Shown here: piece by piece, positions 9,051 through 16,478 of the stretch
Layout: each line of letters starts with the position of its first letter
Position numbering within the stretch: position 1 is the stretch's first letter
Source: Sulfolobaceae archaeon
Lineage (GTDB): Archaea > Thermoproteota > Thermoprotei_A > Sulfolobales > Sulfolobaceae
DNA: 33,198 bases
Assembly (NCBI GenBank): GCA_026627305.1
Contig: JAPNVD010000023.1
Span: forward strand, 1 to 33,198
Reading direction: 5' to 3'
Notes under the pieces: model-generated
What the model saw: the letters and a program-made list of their open reading frames with translations, nothing else
What the model was told of the DNA's origin: nothing
Databases searched by the model: none
Program-made: the position numbers and the translations under genes

Positions 9051-9339
9051 TTTCTCGTTGTGTAAAAAGTTATCAAAATTTTAAAATTAGCTTAGACATA
9101 AAGATGCAGCCCCCTCACTTTTTAGTGAAGTAACTATTTTACTTAACTTTATGTACATAAGTGTTTTTTCGTATGCAAATATTATGAAATATATAAATTT
9201 TTATAATCAAATATACTAATTATAAAATTAAATATTTTTAATATATAATATTTTTTGTTAACAGCGTTAATATAACTCTTATGCTCCCTATTTAAAAAAG
9301 AAAATAAAAGAAGGGCTGTAACATATAATATTGGTATAT
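9051..9339. other. Spacer between divergent permease and SQR-like gene, with small inverted repeats
   Basis: The spacer holds the permease TATA box (9078-9087, minus) and a hairpin TCACT-TTTT-AGTGA at 9115-9128. This touches a second inverted repeat AAGTAA-CTATT-TTACTT at 9128-9144. A CTATTTAAAAAAG stretch near 9288 is a possible TATA region for the SQR-like gene. The repeats could be operator half-sites for either gene; no regulator is known for them. The rest is plain AT-rich sequence. Confidence 0.35.
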
Positions 9340-10518
9340 ATGAAGAACATCCTAATTTTGGGAGGAGGATTTGGAGGACTAGCGGTTGCCAATGAACTTA
9401 GGGAGGCTCTTAAGGGGGAGGTAAACATAACTGTAGTTGATAAAAAACAAAGGACAGAGTACAGACCCTCATACTTATACGTAATGATAGGTTATAGAGA
9501 GCCAGAGCAGATGACCGCACCTTTAGAATATCTAGAAAATAGAGGAATAAAGTACATTAATGCAGAAGTTACCAAAATAGATGCTGCAAATAGAACTGTT
9601 GAAACTACTGCAGGTAAATTAAACTACGATTATCTAATTATTGCATTAGGAGCTGAAACACACCCTGAGATGATTAAGGGAGGTCCTTTTCCAAGTGCTT
9701 GGGAACTGGATTTAGCCCTAAAGGCTAGAGAGGCGTTAAAGAGTTTAAGAAAGGGTAAGGTGGTAATAGCAGCTTATGATAAGGTTTACAGATGCCCTCC
9801 CGCGCCATGGGAGGCTGCGTTCTTAATTGATTATCATTATTCTGGGCTAGGAATAAGAAAAGATATTGAAATCACCATGGTTCATCCATATAAGAGACCG
9901 TTTGAAAACTATGGTCCTCTAGCGGCTAAAGCAATGGAAAGAATGATGCAGCAAAGAAACGTAAACTGGATGGGTCTTAATAAGGATGTTGCTATAGATT
10001 ATGTTGACACACAGAATAAGATCCTTTATACAACTACTGGAGAAAAGGTTCCTTATGACGTCCTTATTACAGTACCTCCACATTTACCACCTAAGCCTGT
10101 AGCAGAGTCTGATATAGCGGATCAAAAAGGATGGGCTGCTGTGAACCCACCAACAATGAGGACAGTTAAATATGATGATGTTTATGCGATAGGAGATGTA
10201 GTTGCTCCCCACTTAGGTATAGGAATGGCTGGAGTAATAGCACACTCTTATGTAAAATACGTCGTTAATGCTATCTCGAGTGATATAAAAGGAACATATA
10301 AATCAAGCGACTTCAGAGTTTATGCTACATGTGCATTTGATGCAGGTGGAATTGGAATGACAGGTGCTTGTGACTTTACACCGCAGATATTAAAAACAGC
10401 ACCTTTACCGGATTGTGTAATACTACCTCCGAGTAGTACAATAACAATATTTAAAGAGTATTTTGAAAAACAATACTTCTCATGGTTATTAGGTTATGTA
10501 CCTGGGTGGTCTGAATGA
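9340..10518 (+). CDS. SQR-like FAD-dependent oxidoreductase (sulfide:quinone oxidoreductase family)
   Basis: I start at ATG 9340 (MKNILILGGG) because the FAD-binding GGGFGG motif comes at residues 8-13; a TTG three codons upstream is the alternative. The second FAD motif 'YAIGDVV' lies near 282-288. C152 sits in YRCPPAPWEAAF, the conserved cysteine context of SQRs, and C331, C344 and C359 offer the C-terminal redox partner. The C-terminal 'FKEYFEKQYFSWLLG' is an amphipathic membrane-anchoring segment as in type-II NADH dehydrogenases and SQR. SQR oxidises sulfide to polysulfide and reduces caldariella-type quinone at the membrane. No cysteine is seen near residue 105-125 where the third SQR cysteine is expected, so substrate is uncertain. 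Overlaps the DUF1641 gene by ATGA. Confidence 0.8.
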   Translation: MKNILILGGGFGGLAVANELREALKGEVNITVVDKKQRTEYRPSYLYVMIGYREPEQMTAPLEYLENRGIKYINAEVTKIDAANRTVETTAGKLNYDYLIIALGAETHPEMIKGGPFPSAWELDLALKAREALKSLRKGKVVIAAYDKVYRCPPAPWEAAFLIDYHYSGLGIRKDIEITMVHPYKRPFENYGPLAAKAMERMMQQRNVNWMGLNKDVAIDYVDTQNKILYTTTGEKVPYDVLITVPPHLPPKPVAESDIADQKGWAAVNPPTMRTVKYDDVYAIGDVVAPHLGIGMAGVIAHSYVKYVVNAISSDIKGTYKSSDFRVYATCAFDAGGIGMTGACDFTPQILKTAPLPDCVILPPSSTITIFKEYFEKQYFSWLLGYVPGWSE

Positions 10519-10940
10519 CTGAAACTGTAACCGTTCCAAAAGAGGAATGGGAAAAGTTAGTTAAAGAAGTAGAAGAGTTAAAGCAGATGCTAGAAGACTA
10601 CTATAAGACACTTCAACCTATACTCTATATAGTTAAAAAACTGCCAGATTTGCTCACTGACCCTACTATGTATAAGTCTTTAACGCCTATTTTCACGTTA
10701 TTAAGCACAATGGATAACATAAATATTACAGCATTAAATGCGTTAACGTATGGAGGAATGACATGCCTCGATAAGGCTATCAAGCAGGCAATGATAGATC
10801 CTAATAAACCTCCTGAATTCTCAATAACTAAACTACTCTCAGATAAAGAGACTAAGATAGCATTAGGAATACTAATAGAGTTACTCAAAGCCATGATGCC
10901 ATGTTTATATGATACGGTAAGGGATCAGACAAAACCTTAA
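10515..10940 (+). CDS. DUF1641-type protein, partner of the SQR-like flavoprotein
   Basis: A 141-residue, mainly helical, soluble protein that begins with a charged coiled-coil-like segment (about residues 8-35). It has two cysteines, in 'GGMTCLDKA' and 'MMPCLYDTV'. Length and pattern fit the DUF1641 family, often encoded next to SQR-like oxidoreductases or formate dehydrogenases in archaea and bacteria; its biochemical role is not established. The start codon overlaps the stop of the flavoprotein gene (ATGA), with GGTGGT just upstream as a plausible ribosome site, so the two are made together. Family assignment comes from pattern and context and is moderate. Confidence 0.65.
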   Translation: MTETVTVPKEEWEKLVKEVEELKQMLEDYYKTLQPILYIVKKLPDLLTDPTMYKSLTPIFTLLSTMDNINITALNALTYGGMTCLDKAIKQAMIDPNKPPEFSITKLLSDKETKIALGILIELLKAMMPCLYDTVRDQTKP

Positions 10941-11257
10941 AGCCTTAAATAAATCCATCCCTCTTTTTGTTTCCTTACAATTTCTGCAACACCAGAGTTT
11001 ACAATTTTTATTCCTTCTGCTAAGGCCTCTTCTTTTATGTTTTGTGCGATTAGCGAGTTTTTACACGCCACCACTTTTATTTTATCTCTATAAAGAGGCT
11101 TTAAAAGTTCCCTATCTGTAGTAGCAAATATAGCAGATTGATGAAAAACAACTTCAACTTCTTCTAGCTCATCTTTCAACTCATTAACTAGATTGATTAC
11201 TGATCTTATAGACTGTTGAACCTTCTCTCTTTCTGAAATTTGAACAACAACCTTCAT
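10937..11257 (-). CDS. DsrE/DsrF-like small protein
   Basis: I choose ATG 11257 (MKVVVQISER, 106 residues) over the ATG three codons upstream. The ATGA there overlaps the stop of the preceding gene, and MKVVVQ begins the first beta strand directly. The order 'VEVVFHQSAIFAT' then 'IKVVACKNSLIA' then 'IKIVNSGVAEIVRKQKEGWIYLRL' is the DsrE-like fold, with one cysteine at the usual position before a helix. DsrE-family proteins carry or transfer sulfane sulfur or act as small redox subunits. Being coupled to a substrate-binding-fold protein and converging with the SQR-like operon suggests sulfur or anion metabolism, but this is inference. Confidence 0.7.
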   Translation of the reverse strand: MKVVVQISEREKVQQSIRSVINLVNELKDELEEVEVVFHQSAIFATTDRELLKPLYRDKIKVVACKNSLIAQNIKEEALAEGIKIVNSGVAEIVRKQKEGWIYLRL

Positions 11258-11979
11258 AGTAACCATCTAAATCCATATTTTTCATAAATTTTTCTTACTT
11301 CTTCAGATTTCAACAGCTCAAAAACTCTCTTAGACCTTTCGTCGCCACTAATTAGTGCGAATGCCAGCTTCCCGACACTATTAACTTTAGGCTCAAAGTA
11401 ATTGAACTTCCAATATATGGCTTCAGTCTTCCATACCACTCCAGCTTCAATCTTTCTTTCATTTAAAAGCTTTGGTATCTCCCTATGATGAATTTTAGTT
11501 AAATAAACCTTCCCAGAATTTATGAATTCCTCGTAGTTTCCGCACTCTTTCTCATAGAGTTCCTTAAATAGTTGACCTATACCTTCAGTTTCAGGATTTG
11601 GTATTGCGACCTGCTTTCCCTTGAGATCACACCAATCGTTATAATTGCCATGATTATACGCTATAACCAGATCGTTTGCCACATATTCAAAGTAATCGCG
11701 GTATTTTATCTCGTTCAACATAGAAGGAGGTAAAGATACTATGTCAGGTTTATAATCTATTATTAGGTTGCCAATCTTTATGGGCTCGCCTAATGCATGT
11801 CTCATAACTGCACCTGGAGGTAAGCTTTCAATGAACACATCAAAACCTTTAGAATTTAAATACTCTATTAGTTCAGGTAGTACAAACCATTGATTACCTG
11901 CCATAAATATTTTTAACCCACTTACCTTTCCCCATAGATCTGATAGAACATCAAATCCTTCCAGTGTCAGGTCTATCAT
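11254..11979 (-). CDS. Substrate-binding-fold protein without signal peptide
   Basis: The 241-residue protein resembles the type-II periplasmic binding fold of ModA/WtpA-like anion receptors: 'LKIFMAGNQWFVLPEL' at the start of the first lobe, 'DLKGKQVAIPNPETEGIGQ' at the hinge, and 'IEAGVVWKTEAIYWK' in the second lobe. It begins MIDLTLEGFDVL and has no hydrophobic signal sequence or class III signal, so it is probably cytosolic. No ABC permease or ATPase gene is near; instead it overlaps a DsrE-like gene by four bases. A cytosolic ligand sensor or carrier is the likely role; molybdate, tungstate or sulfur oxyanions are possible ligands but not shown. Confidence 0.7.
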   Translation of the reverse strand: MIDLTLEGFDVLSDLWGKVSGLKIFMAGNQWFVLPELIEYLNSKGFDVFIESLPPGAVMRHALGEPIKIGNLIIDYKPDIVSLPPSMLNEIKYRDYFEYVANDLVIAYNHGNYNDWCDLKGKQVAIPNPETEGIGQLFKELYEKECGNYEEFINSGKVYLTKIHHREIPKLLNERKIEAGVVWKTEAIYWKFNYFEPKVNSVGKLAFALISGDERSKRVFELLKSEEVRKIYEKYGFRWLL

Positions 11980-12065
11980 AAGTGTAGACTGCTTAAATAA
12001 AATATTATAATTAACTTATATTAAATAAAGAAACAAGACTTTTATTTTTGTTTTTATTAAAAAGC

Positions 12066-12623
12066 CTAACATTCACTATAAGCTTCGTCAATTAATTCTT
12101 TAGCTAAATCCTGTGGAACCTTTACCCTATATTTATAGTTAGGATGATCCACAATTATCTCAATATCTGTACTTTTCTCGCCTTGTAAATCAAAAGTTAA
12201 ATACTGAACAGTAGAGAATTCTTCCCCTTGTTCTCTTCCTGCCTCTGGAATTCCATTAATTAGTTTATCACCTACTTTAAGGTAGACGGCATTGTAGATT
12301 TTAGGCAACTCCTTAAATACTTGACGTAAATCGTCCTCATTCCATGCATTTATAAATAGTGTAGCCTTGATCTTTCCATTACAGGGTAACATAGTTGAAT
12401 AAACATCTATAACTCTCTGAATTTCCTTTTCATCTATTAGTCTATCTAAGTAAACCATTTCTTGTATCTGGTGAAGAACCGTGATCCTGTTTTCAAAGAT
12501 TAGTGTCAGTCTTTTACCTAGCTCGAACCTTCTTCTCTCCTTGTATTTACTAATTTCCCTTATCCTCTCCATTCTTATTTTTTCGTATTCAACAAAAGGA
12601 ATCACATCTCTTACAGTTATCAT
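12066..12623 (-). CDS. DUF3501 family protein
   Basis: This 185-residue protein begins MITVRDVIPFVEYEKIRMER, followed by 'RRRFELGKRLTLIFENRITV' and 'LHQIQEMVYLDRL'. It later has 'CNGKIKATLFIN', 'VYLKVGDK' and 'VQYLTFDL'. That order matches DUF3501, a family found as the last gene of a three-gene cluster with a rubrerythrin and an Fe-S oxidoreductase, which is the arrangement here. Biochemical function is unknown; it has no obvious cofactor motif. Its start overlaps the stop of the Fe-S gene (ATGA), so it is translationally coupled. I am fairly sure of the family because both sequence and gene order agree. Confidence 0.78.
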   Translation of the reverse strand: MITVRDVIPFVEYEKIRMERIREISKYKERRRFELGKRLTLIFENRITVLHQIQEMVYLDRLIDEKEIQRVIDVYSTMLPCNGKIKATLFINAWNEDDLRQVFKELPKIYNAVYLKVGDKLINGIPEAGREQGEEFSTVQYLTFDLQGEKSTDIEIIVDHPNYKYRVKVPQDLAKELIDEAYSEC

Positions 12624-13834
12624 AAACCTAATCCCTCCTTTAAAACCTGAATTGGATGCAAAGCTTGTCTACCACTTGCAACTTTTATTTGTATTCCTGC
12701 AAGCGGACATTCTGTAACAAAATAATCTTCTTTGCCTTGTTTAAACTCATCCATCATCTTTTCACCCACCCTTTTAGCGACGTCATAGTGACGCAACCCC
12801 CAACCCCCATCTATACCGGAACATCCTTTATTCACAATGTTTACCTTACAGCCAATTGATCTCATTAATTGCACACCATTATACCCTACTCCTAGATACT
12901 TTAAATGACAAGGAGGATGATATTTCACGGTTTTCTCAAGTTTAGTATTTAATTCAATTTTACCTTCTCTCTTAAGCTTATTTAAATATTCAAGAGAATC
13001 GTAGACCTTTGGAATATCTTCCTTCTCTAAAAGTAACTTATATTCTTTTGTTAACATCAATGTGCACGTGGGTATTGGAGATACTATATCATAACCTTCC
13101 TTCACGTACTTCTCTAGGAGTCTAAGATTATGTTCAGCATTCTCTTTAAGTTTCTTAAAATCACCAACATCTAACATTGGAGCACCGCAGCACCTAAAGT
13201 TCTCTTCTAACTTAACCTCTATTCCTAAATGCTGATAAACGTCTATTAGATCAAGCCCTATTTCAGGATTAAAATTCTCAACAAGACAGGTATGAAATAG
13301 GACAACCTTGGCTTTAGGGTTCTTTGTATCTTTTATCTTTTTCTTCGCCTCATTATGAAAACTTAACGGCACAAGATCAGGTGCAGGTCCATTTATTCCT
13401 AATAAGGGTTTGGTTAAGCTATAAAGTTTGGTAGCTAATGTACCTGCTTTCTTGAGCTTAGCTAATGAATCAGTCCTCTCTGAGAGTGTTTCTTGTACTG
13501 TTAGACCTTTTTTGCTCTTATACTGTCCCAATGCCCATTCCATAACTCTTGGAAAATCCATGTTAAACTCATGTGGTGCCACATATGGGCAATTAACGTA
13601 ACACATATTACAATGGAAACAATACTCAGCAAGGTTATAGAGATCGTCGAGTGTTAGGGCTTTAACACCTTTACTATCAGTTAACTTAAACATTGAAGGG
13701 AAAACATCACAGTAATTAAAGCAAAGTCTACAGCCGTGACAAACACTAGCTTGCCTTTTAAATTCCTTAAGTAATTCTTCAGAATTTAAAAAATTAGGAT
13801 TACTTGGATTTAATACAATCATTTTATTCTTCAC
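12620..13834 (-). CDS. GlpC/HdrB-type Fe-S oxidoreductase
   Basis: Two classical [4Fe-4S] motifs are seen: C32, C35, C38, C42 and C72, C75, C78, C82. A pair of CCG-type domains follows: C183 with FRCCGAP at 214-219, and C309 (HPPCH) with a degenerate CSG at 338-340. This is the layout of the GlpC/HdrB-like oxidoreductases that pass electrons between small redox proteins or disulfides and membrane carriers. There is no membrane span, so it acts in the cytosol or loosely at the membrane. It lies between rubrerythrin and DUF3501 with four-base overlaps on both sides. A role in feeding electrons to the di-iron protein for peroxide reduction is a reasonable inference. Confidence 0.88.
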   Translation of the reverse strand: MKNKMIVLNPSNPNFLNSEELLKEFKRQASVCHGCRLCFNYCDVFPSMFKLTDSKGVKALTLDDLYNLAEYCFHCNMCYVNCPYVAPHEFNMDFPRVMEWALGQYKSKKGLTVQETLSERTDSLAKLKKAGTLATKLYSLTKPLLGINGPAPDLVPLSFHNEAKKKIKDTKNPKAKVVLFHTCLVENFNPEIGLDLIDVYQHLGIEVKLEENFRCCGAPMLDVGDFKKLKENAEHNLRLLEKYVKEGYDIVSPIPTCTLMLTKEYKLLLEKEDIPKVYDSLEYLNKLKREGKIELNTKLEKTVKYHPPCHLKYLGVGYNGVQLMRSIGCKVNIVNKGCSGIDGGWGLRHYDVAKRVGEKMMDEFKQGKEDYFVTECPLAGIQIKVASGRQALHPIQVLKEGLGL

Positions 13835-14265
13835 TTCTGCTGCTGAAGTAGTTTCAGTAATTCCTCAAACTTCGCTGCATGGCTTTTTTCTGCCTTAGCT
13901 AGAGTCTCAAACCATTCAGCTATTTCAGGAAATCCTTCTTCCCTAGCATCTTTTGCAAAACCTGGATACATTTGAGTCCACTCGTATGTCTCTCCTGCTA
14001 TAGCAGACTGTATCATCTCCTCTAGAGTTCCTATAGGCTTGCCAGTAGCTGGATCAACAGAATTACCTTGCCTTATGAAATCCAGGTGACCAAATGCATG
14101 AGCAGTTTCTCCCTCAGCTATGCTTCTAATAACAGCAGCTATTTCAGGATAGCCTTCTTCGTCAGCTCGCCTCGCATAGTATAGATACCTTCTGTTCGCC
14201 ATCGATTCACCTATAAATCCATTCTTCAAGTTTTGCTCGGTTTTTGTACCTTTTAGGCTTTTCAT
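13831..14265 (-). CDS. Rubrerythrin without rubredoxin domain (sulerythrin type)
   Basis: This 144-residue ferritin-like four-helix protein has metal-ligand glutamates near E20, E53 (ETAH) and E92, and a C-terminal E-x5-E-x2-H site at E120, E126 and H129. There is no CxxC rubredoxin domain, which is the defining trait of sulerythrin, and 144 residues is the length I recall for it. Rubrerythrins reduce hydrogen peroxide at a dinuclear metal site. Lacking its own rubredoxin, it needs an outside electron donor, and the Fe-S oxidoreductase encoded next (ATGA overlap) is the obvious candidate. A TATA-like GTATTTATAG lies about 29 bases before the ATG. First gene of the three-gene operon. Confidence 0.9.
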   Translation of the reverse strand: MKSLKGTKTEQNLKNGFIGESMANRRYLYYARRADEEGYPEIAAVIRSIAEGETAHAFGHLDFIRQGNSVDPATGKPIGTLEEMIQSAIAGETYEWTQMYPGFAKDAREEGFPEIAEWFETLAKAEKSHAAKFEELLKLLQQQK

Positions 14266-14607
14266 GACTAATGTTATTATGTAAACAATCTATAAATACT
14301 TTTCTATAATAGTATTTCCTAGAATCTATTTCTTCTAAATTAAATTTTATATTATTACTAAGGATAGTGATATGTATCGATGTCTAAGAAGAAAAATACA
14401 TATTTTATAGCTTTAATCAACCCATACCTATCTACTAAAAGCTTACAATCTCAAAATTAATCTAACCAAAAAGTAGGACTCCCTCGCAGGACAATATAAG
14501 AACAATAATCCCTAAAATTTAACGTTGAGAACGATAAAATATAATCTCAACAAATGCTAGTATCAGCGTTATCTATAAAAAGGAACTCTTTACTGTTAAT
14601 ATACCTC
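14266..14607. other. Spacer between rubrerythrin operon and a membrane-protein gene, with a doubtful 26-codon ORF
   Basis: Apart from the rubrerythrin promoter (about 14290-14298, minus), this 340-base spacer has no gene of convincing length. An ATG at 14380 opens a 26-codon frame to the stop at 14458-14460 (MSKKKNTYFIALINPYLS...). It is preceded at 14345-14353 by TTTTATATT, about 30 bases upstream. It may be a leaderless micro-ORF or the remnant of a longer gene, but I would not annotate it as a CDS without expression data. Confidence 0.3.
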
Positions 14608-15675
14608 TTATCGAGATTTTGACTTTCTTATAGATCGAAAAGTATGGAATGAAGCTGAAATACTAATAGCAAAAAGAACAGGTATCTGTATTATAACGTA
14701 CTGTAAAAGAATTGAGGAATACAGTCCATAACTAACCAGACCTATAGATATGAGCGAAAATATTATCATTATTACATCATTTTTTCTCGATAATGAAAAA
14801 TATAAAAGTACAGATAAAAAGAAAATAATTAACGACACATACAGTGCAGGTAATGACACTGCAATTAGGTAAGTATAATATAAAGCTGGATTTATCAGTC
14901 CTATGAGTGCTAGCACTATAAATACGATCACTATTAAGCTTTTCTTAACGTTAAATCTCTTAATCATTATATTCTTAACAGCAAAAAATTCAGCCAAAAT
15001 TAGACCAAACGATGTAAATGAAGTTAAGTAATAAGTTATCATCAACGGTTTAAATATAGAGTCTGCTATAATAAAAGCAGAAGCAATCACATATGTGGGA
15101 AAGAAAAGTCGTAAATTTCTGCCTATTTTATTGCCTAAAAAGGGCACTAATGTTATGCATACTGGTAATAACGAATTTGAGAGAACTGTATCATAATTTA
15201 CACCAAATGTTAAAGGCTTCACTATCCAAAGATTAGGTAAAGGAATCAGAACTAGGAATTGCAATATGGCTACAGGAATAAGAAAGTACAGCTCAAAATC
15301 AAGATATGCTATTATTGCAATAACAGCTATCAAAAAGGAAGATAATAAGATAAGTACTAGATGAGACAGCGGTAAAATGTAATAGGTGATAAAGTATATT
15401 GTATACGTTAGATATAAGAAATATGAAAAAACCCAGAAAAACACGAATAACGTAGACAGTTTTGGAAAGAGAAATTTAACCTGATCGTAAAGCCCACCTT
15501 CAGAAGGTTGAATAGACATCATCTTATAAAGGACATAAACAAGAGGTGTGAAAATCAGAATTGATAACAATGATTCAATTATATTACCTTGCGAAAAAGA
15601 GTAAGTAACACCAAGTGTTCCTATAGAAGAGAAAGTATAAGAAAAAACCACTAGACTTTCTTTATCTATGCGCAC
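14608..15675 (-). CDS. APC-like multi-span membrane transporter
   Basis: This 355-residue protein is almost wholly hydrophobic, with roughly ten to eleven spans. 'SEGGLYDQVKFLFPKLS' near residue 58 resembles the GG-xY-xx-V loop between TM2 and TM3 of APC permeases, but the protein is about 100-150 residues shorter than usual. Substrate unknown. The start is GTG at 15675, two bases after the stop of a small one-span protein gene, so the two form an operon with very tight spacing. A short APC carrier working with a small accessory subunit is a reasonable reading. Isoleucine, leucine and serine are strongly enriched, as expected for membrane spans. Confidence 0.65.
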   Translation of the reverse strand: MRIDKESLVVFSYTFSSIGTLGVTYSFSQGNIIESLLSILIFTPLVYVLYKMMSIQPSEGGLYDQVKFLFPKLSTLFVFFWVFSYFLYLTYTIYFITYYILPLSHLVLILLSSFLIAVIAIIAYLDFELYFLIPVAILQFLVLIPLPNLWIVKPLTFGVNYDTVLSNSLLPVCITLVPFLGNKIGRNLRLFFPTYVIASAFIIADSIFKPLMITYYLTSFTSFGLILAEFFAVKNIMIKRFNVKKSLIVIVFIVLALIGLINPALYYTYLIAVSLPALYVSLIIFFLSVLLYFSLSRKNDVIMIIFSLISIGLVSYGLYSSILLQYVIIQIPVLFAISISASFHTFRSIRKSKSR

Positions 15676-15677
15676 TT

Positions 15678-15923
15678 TTAGCCTCCCCAGACTTCCGAAG
15701 AGGATGAGGTTGTAGTAGAAGTTGACGTTGACGTACTTGTTGATGTAGTAGTTGATGTTGTAGTAGATGAAGTAGATTGAACTGTTGTAGCTGGATGAGA
15801 TGATGTAGAATGAGGAATCATTGCCATCCCGAAAGATATTCCGCCAACCAATAAAATAACAATAGAGACAGCAAGAATAGCAATATCGGCAATACTTAAT
15901 CCTTTCTTCTCTTTTTTGCTCAT
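15678..15923 (-). CDS. Small single-span membrane protein with Ser/Thr-rich outer tail
   Basis: I choose ATG 15923 (MSKKEKKGLSIADIAILAVS, 81 residues) rather than the start 31 codons upstream, because a TATA box at 15946-15952 lies exactly 26 bases before it. The positively charged N-terminus is followed by one span (about residues 12-34) and a tail of about 40 residues, almost all Ser and Thr, ending EVWGG. The charge pattern places the tail outside the cell, where such stretches are typically O- or N-glycosylated or act as wall spacers. It is the first gene of an operon with the APC-like carrier, two bases downstream. No family recognised; an accessory subunit of that carrier is inferred. 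Confidence 0.7.
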   Translation of the reverse strand: MSKKEKKGLSIADIAILAVSIVILLVGGISFGMAMIPHSTSSHPATTVQSTSSTTTSTTTSTSTSTSTSTTTSSSSEVWGG

Positions 15924-15945
15924 AATCAAACCTATTTTTATTAGC

Positions 15946-15952
15946 TTATAAA
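15946..15952 (-). promoter_or_regulatory. TATA box of the small-tail-protein/transporter operon
   Basis: TTTATAA on the minus strand is centred 26 bases before ATG 15923. It decides that start against the longer reading frame. Confidence 0.6.
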
Positions 15953-15997
15953 TATTTTCGTAATATATATAGATTAAACGCATTAGAAAAGAAAGAA

Positions 15998-16005
15998 TAT
16001 AAATA
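15998..16005 (+). promoter_or_regulatory. TATA box of the 129-residue membrane protein gene
   Basis: TATAAATA is centred about 25 bases before the ATG at 16026, as expected for a leaderless transcript. Confidence 0.55.
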
Positions 16006-16025
16006 ATATTAAACAATTTCTTAAT

Positions 16026-16415
16026 ATGCCTAAAATAAAGACTACTTCATTAAGTATAGGAATAATTGCAGGAATAGTCGCCTTCATTTGGGCTTATATC
16101 CATTTACAACTTACAACAAATCCTTTTGTGCCAGCTCCATTCAGGACATTTTTCCTAGCTGACTCAATATTAGCAATCATTGCGGGGATCTTATTAATCT
16201 TAACCTTTAGATTAGCGCCATTTCAATTCATCTATATCTTAGAACTAGTATATTGGTGGATTAACTACTTACTACTAGGCCTCACAAGGATACTTCCAGC
16301 ACCGCTTGTTGGTAGACCCTTACCCGTTACATCAGGACCTGCACTATATGCGTTCATAGTTGATATAGTACAGATTATATTAACTACATATCTCTTTATA
16401 GATATAAGAAGATAA
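16026..16415 (+). CDS. Four-span membrane protein of unknown function
   Basis: This 129-residue protein has a short basic N-terminus (MPKIKTT) and four hydrophobic segments at roughly 8-28, 42-62, 64-87 and 105-125. A proline-rich loop 'RILPAPLVGRPLPVTSGP' separates the third and fourth spans. I do not recognise a family. It is transcribed from its own promoter, divergent from the small-tail-protein/transporter operon, with which it shares a control region of about 100 bases. It could belong with that carrier or simply be a neighbour. The downstream region is AT-rich without another gene. Confidence 0.65.
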   Translation: MPKIKTTSLSIGIIAGIVAFIWAYIHLQLTTNPFVPAPFRTFFLADSILAIIAGILLILTFRLAPFQFIYILELVYWWINYLLLGLTRILPAPLVGRPLPVTSGPALYAFIVDIVQIILTTYLFIDIRR

Positions 16416-16478
16416 AATTTGAGATTAAATTAAAAATTTTATTTTAAAATATTTTAAATTAACAAAAATTATTATTTA

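Noticed and set aside
15700-15790. Low-complexity tract looking like a tandem repeat
   Set aside because: It is explained as Ser/Thr codons of the small membrane protein's tail, not a DNA repeat element.
15924-16016. Extra 31 N-terminal residues for the Ser/Thr-tail protein
   Set aside because: The TATA box at 15946-15952 would be inside the coding region and sits exactly 26 bases before the shorter ATG.
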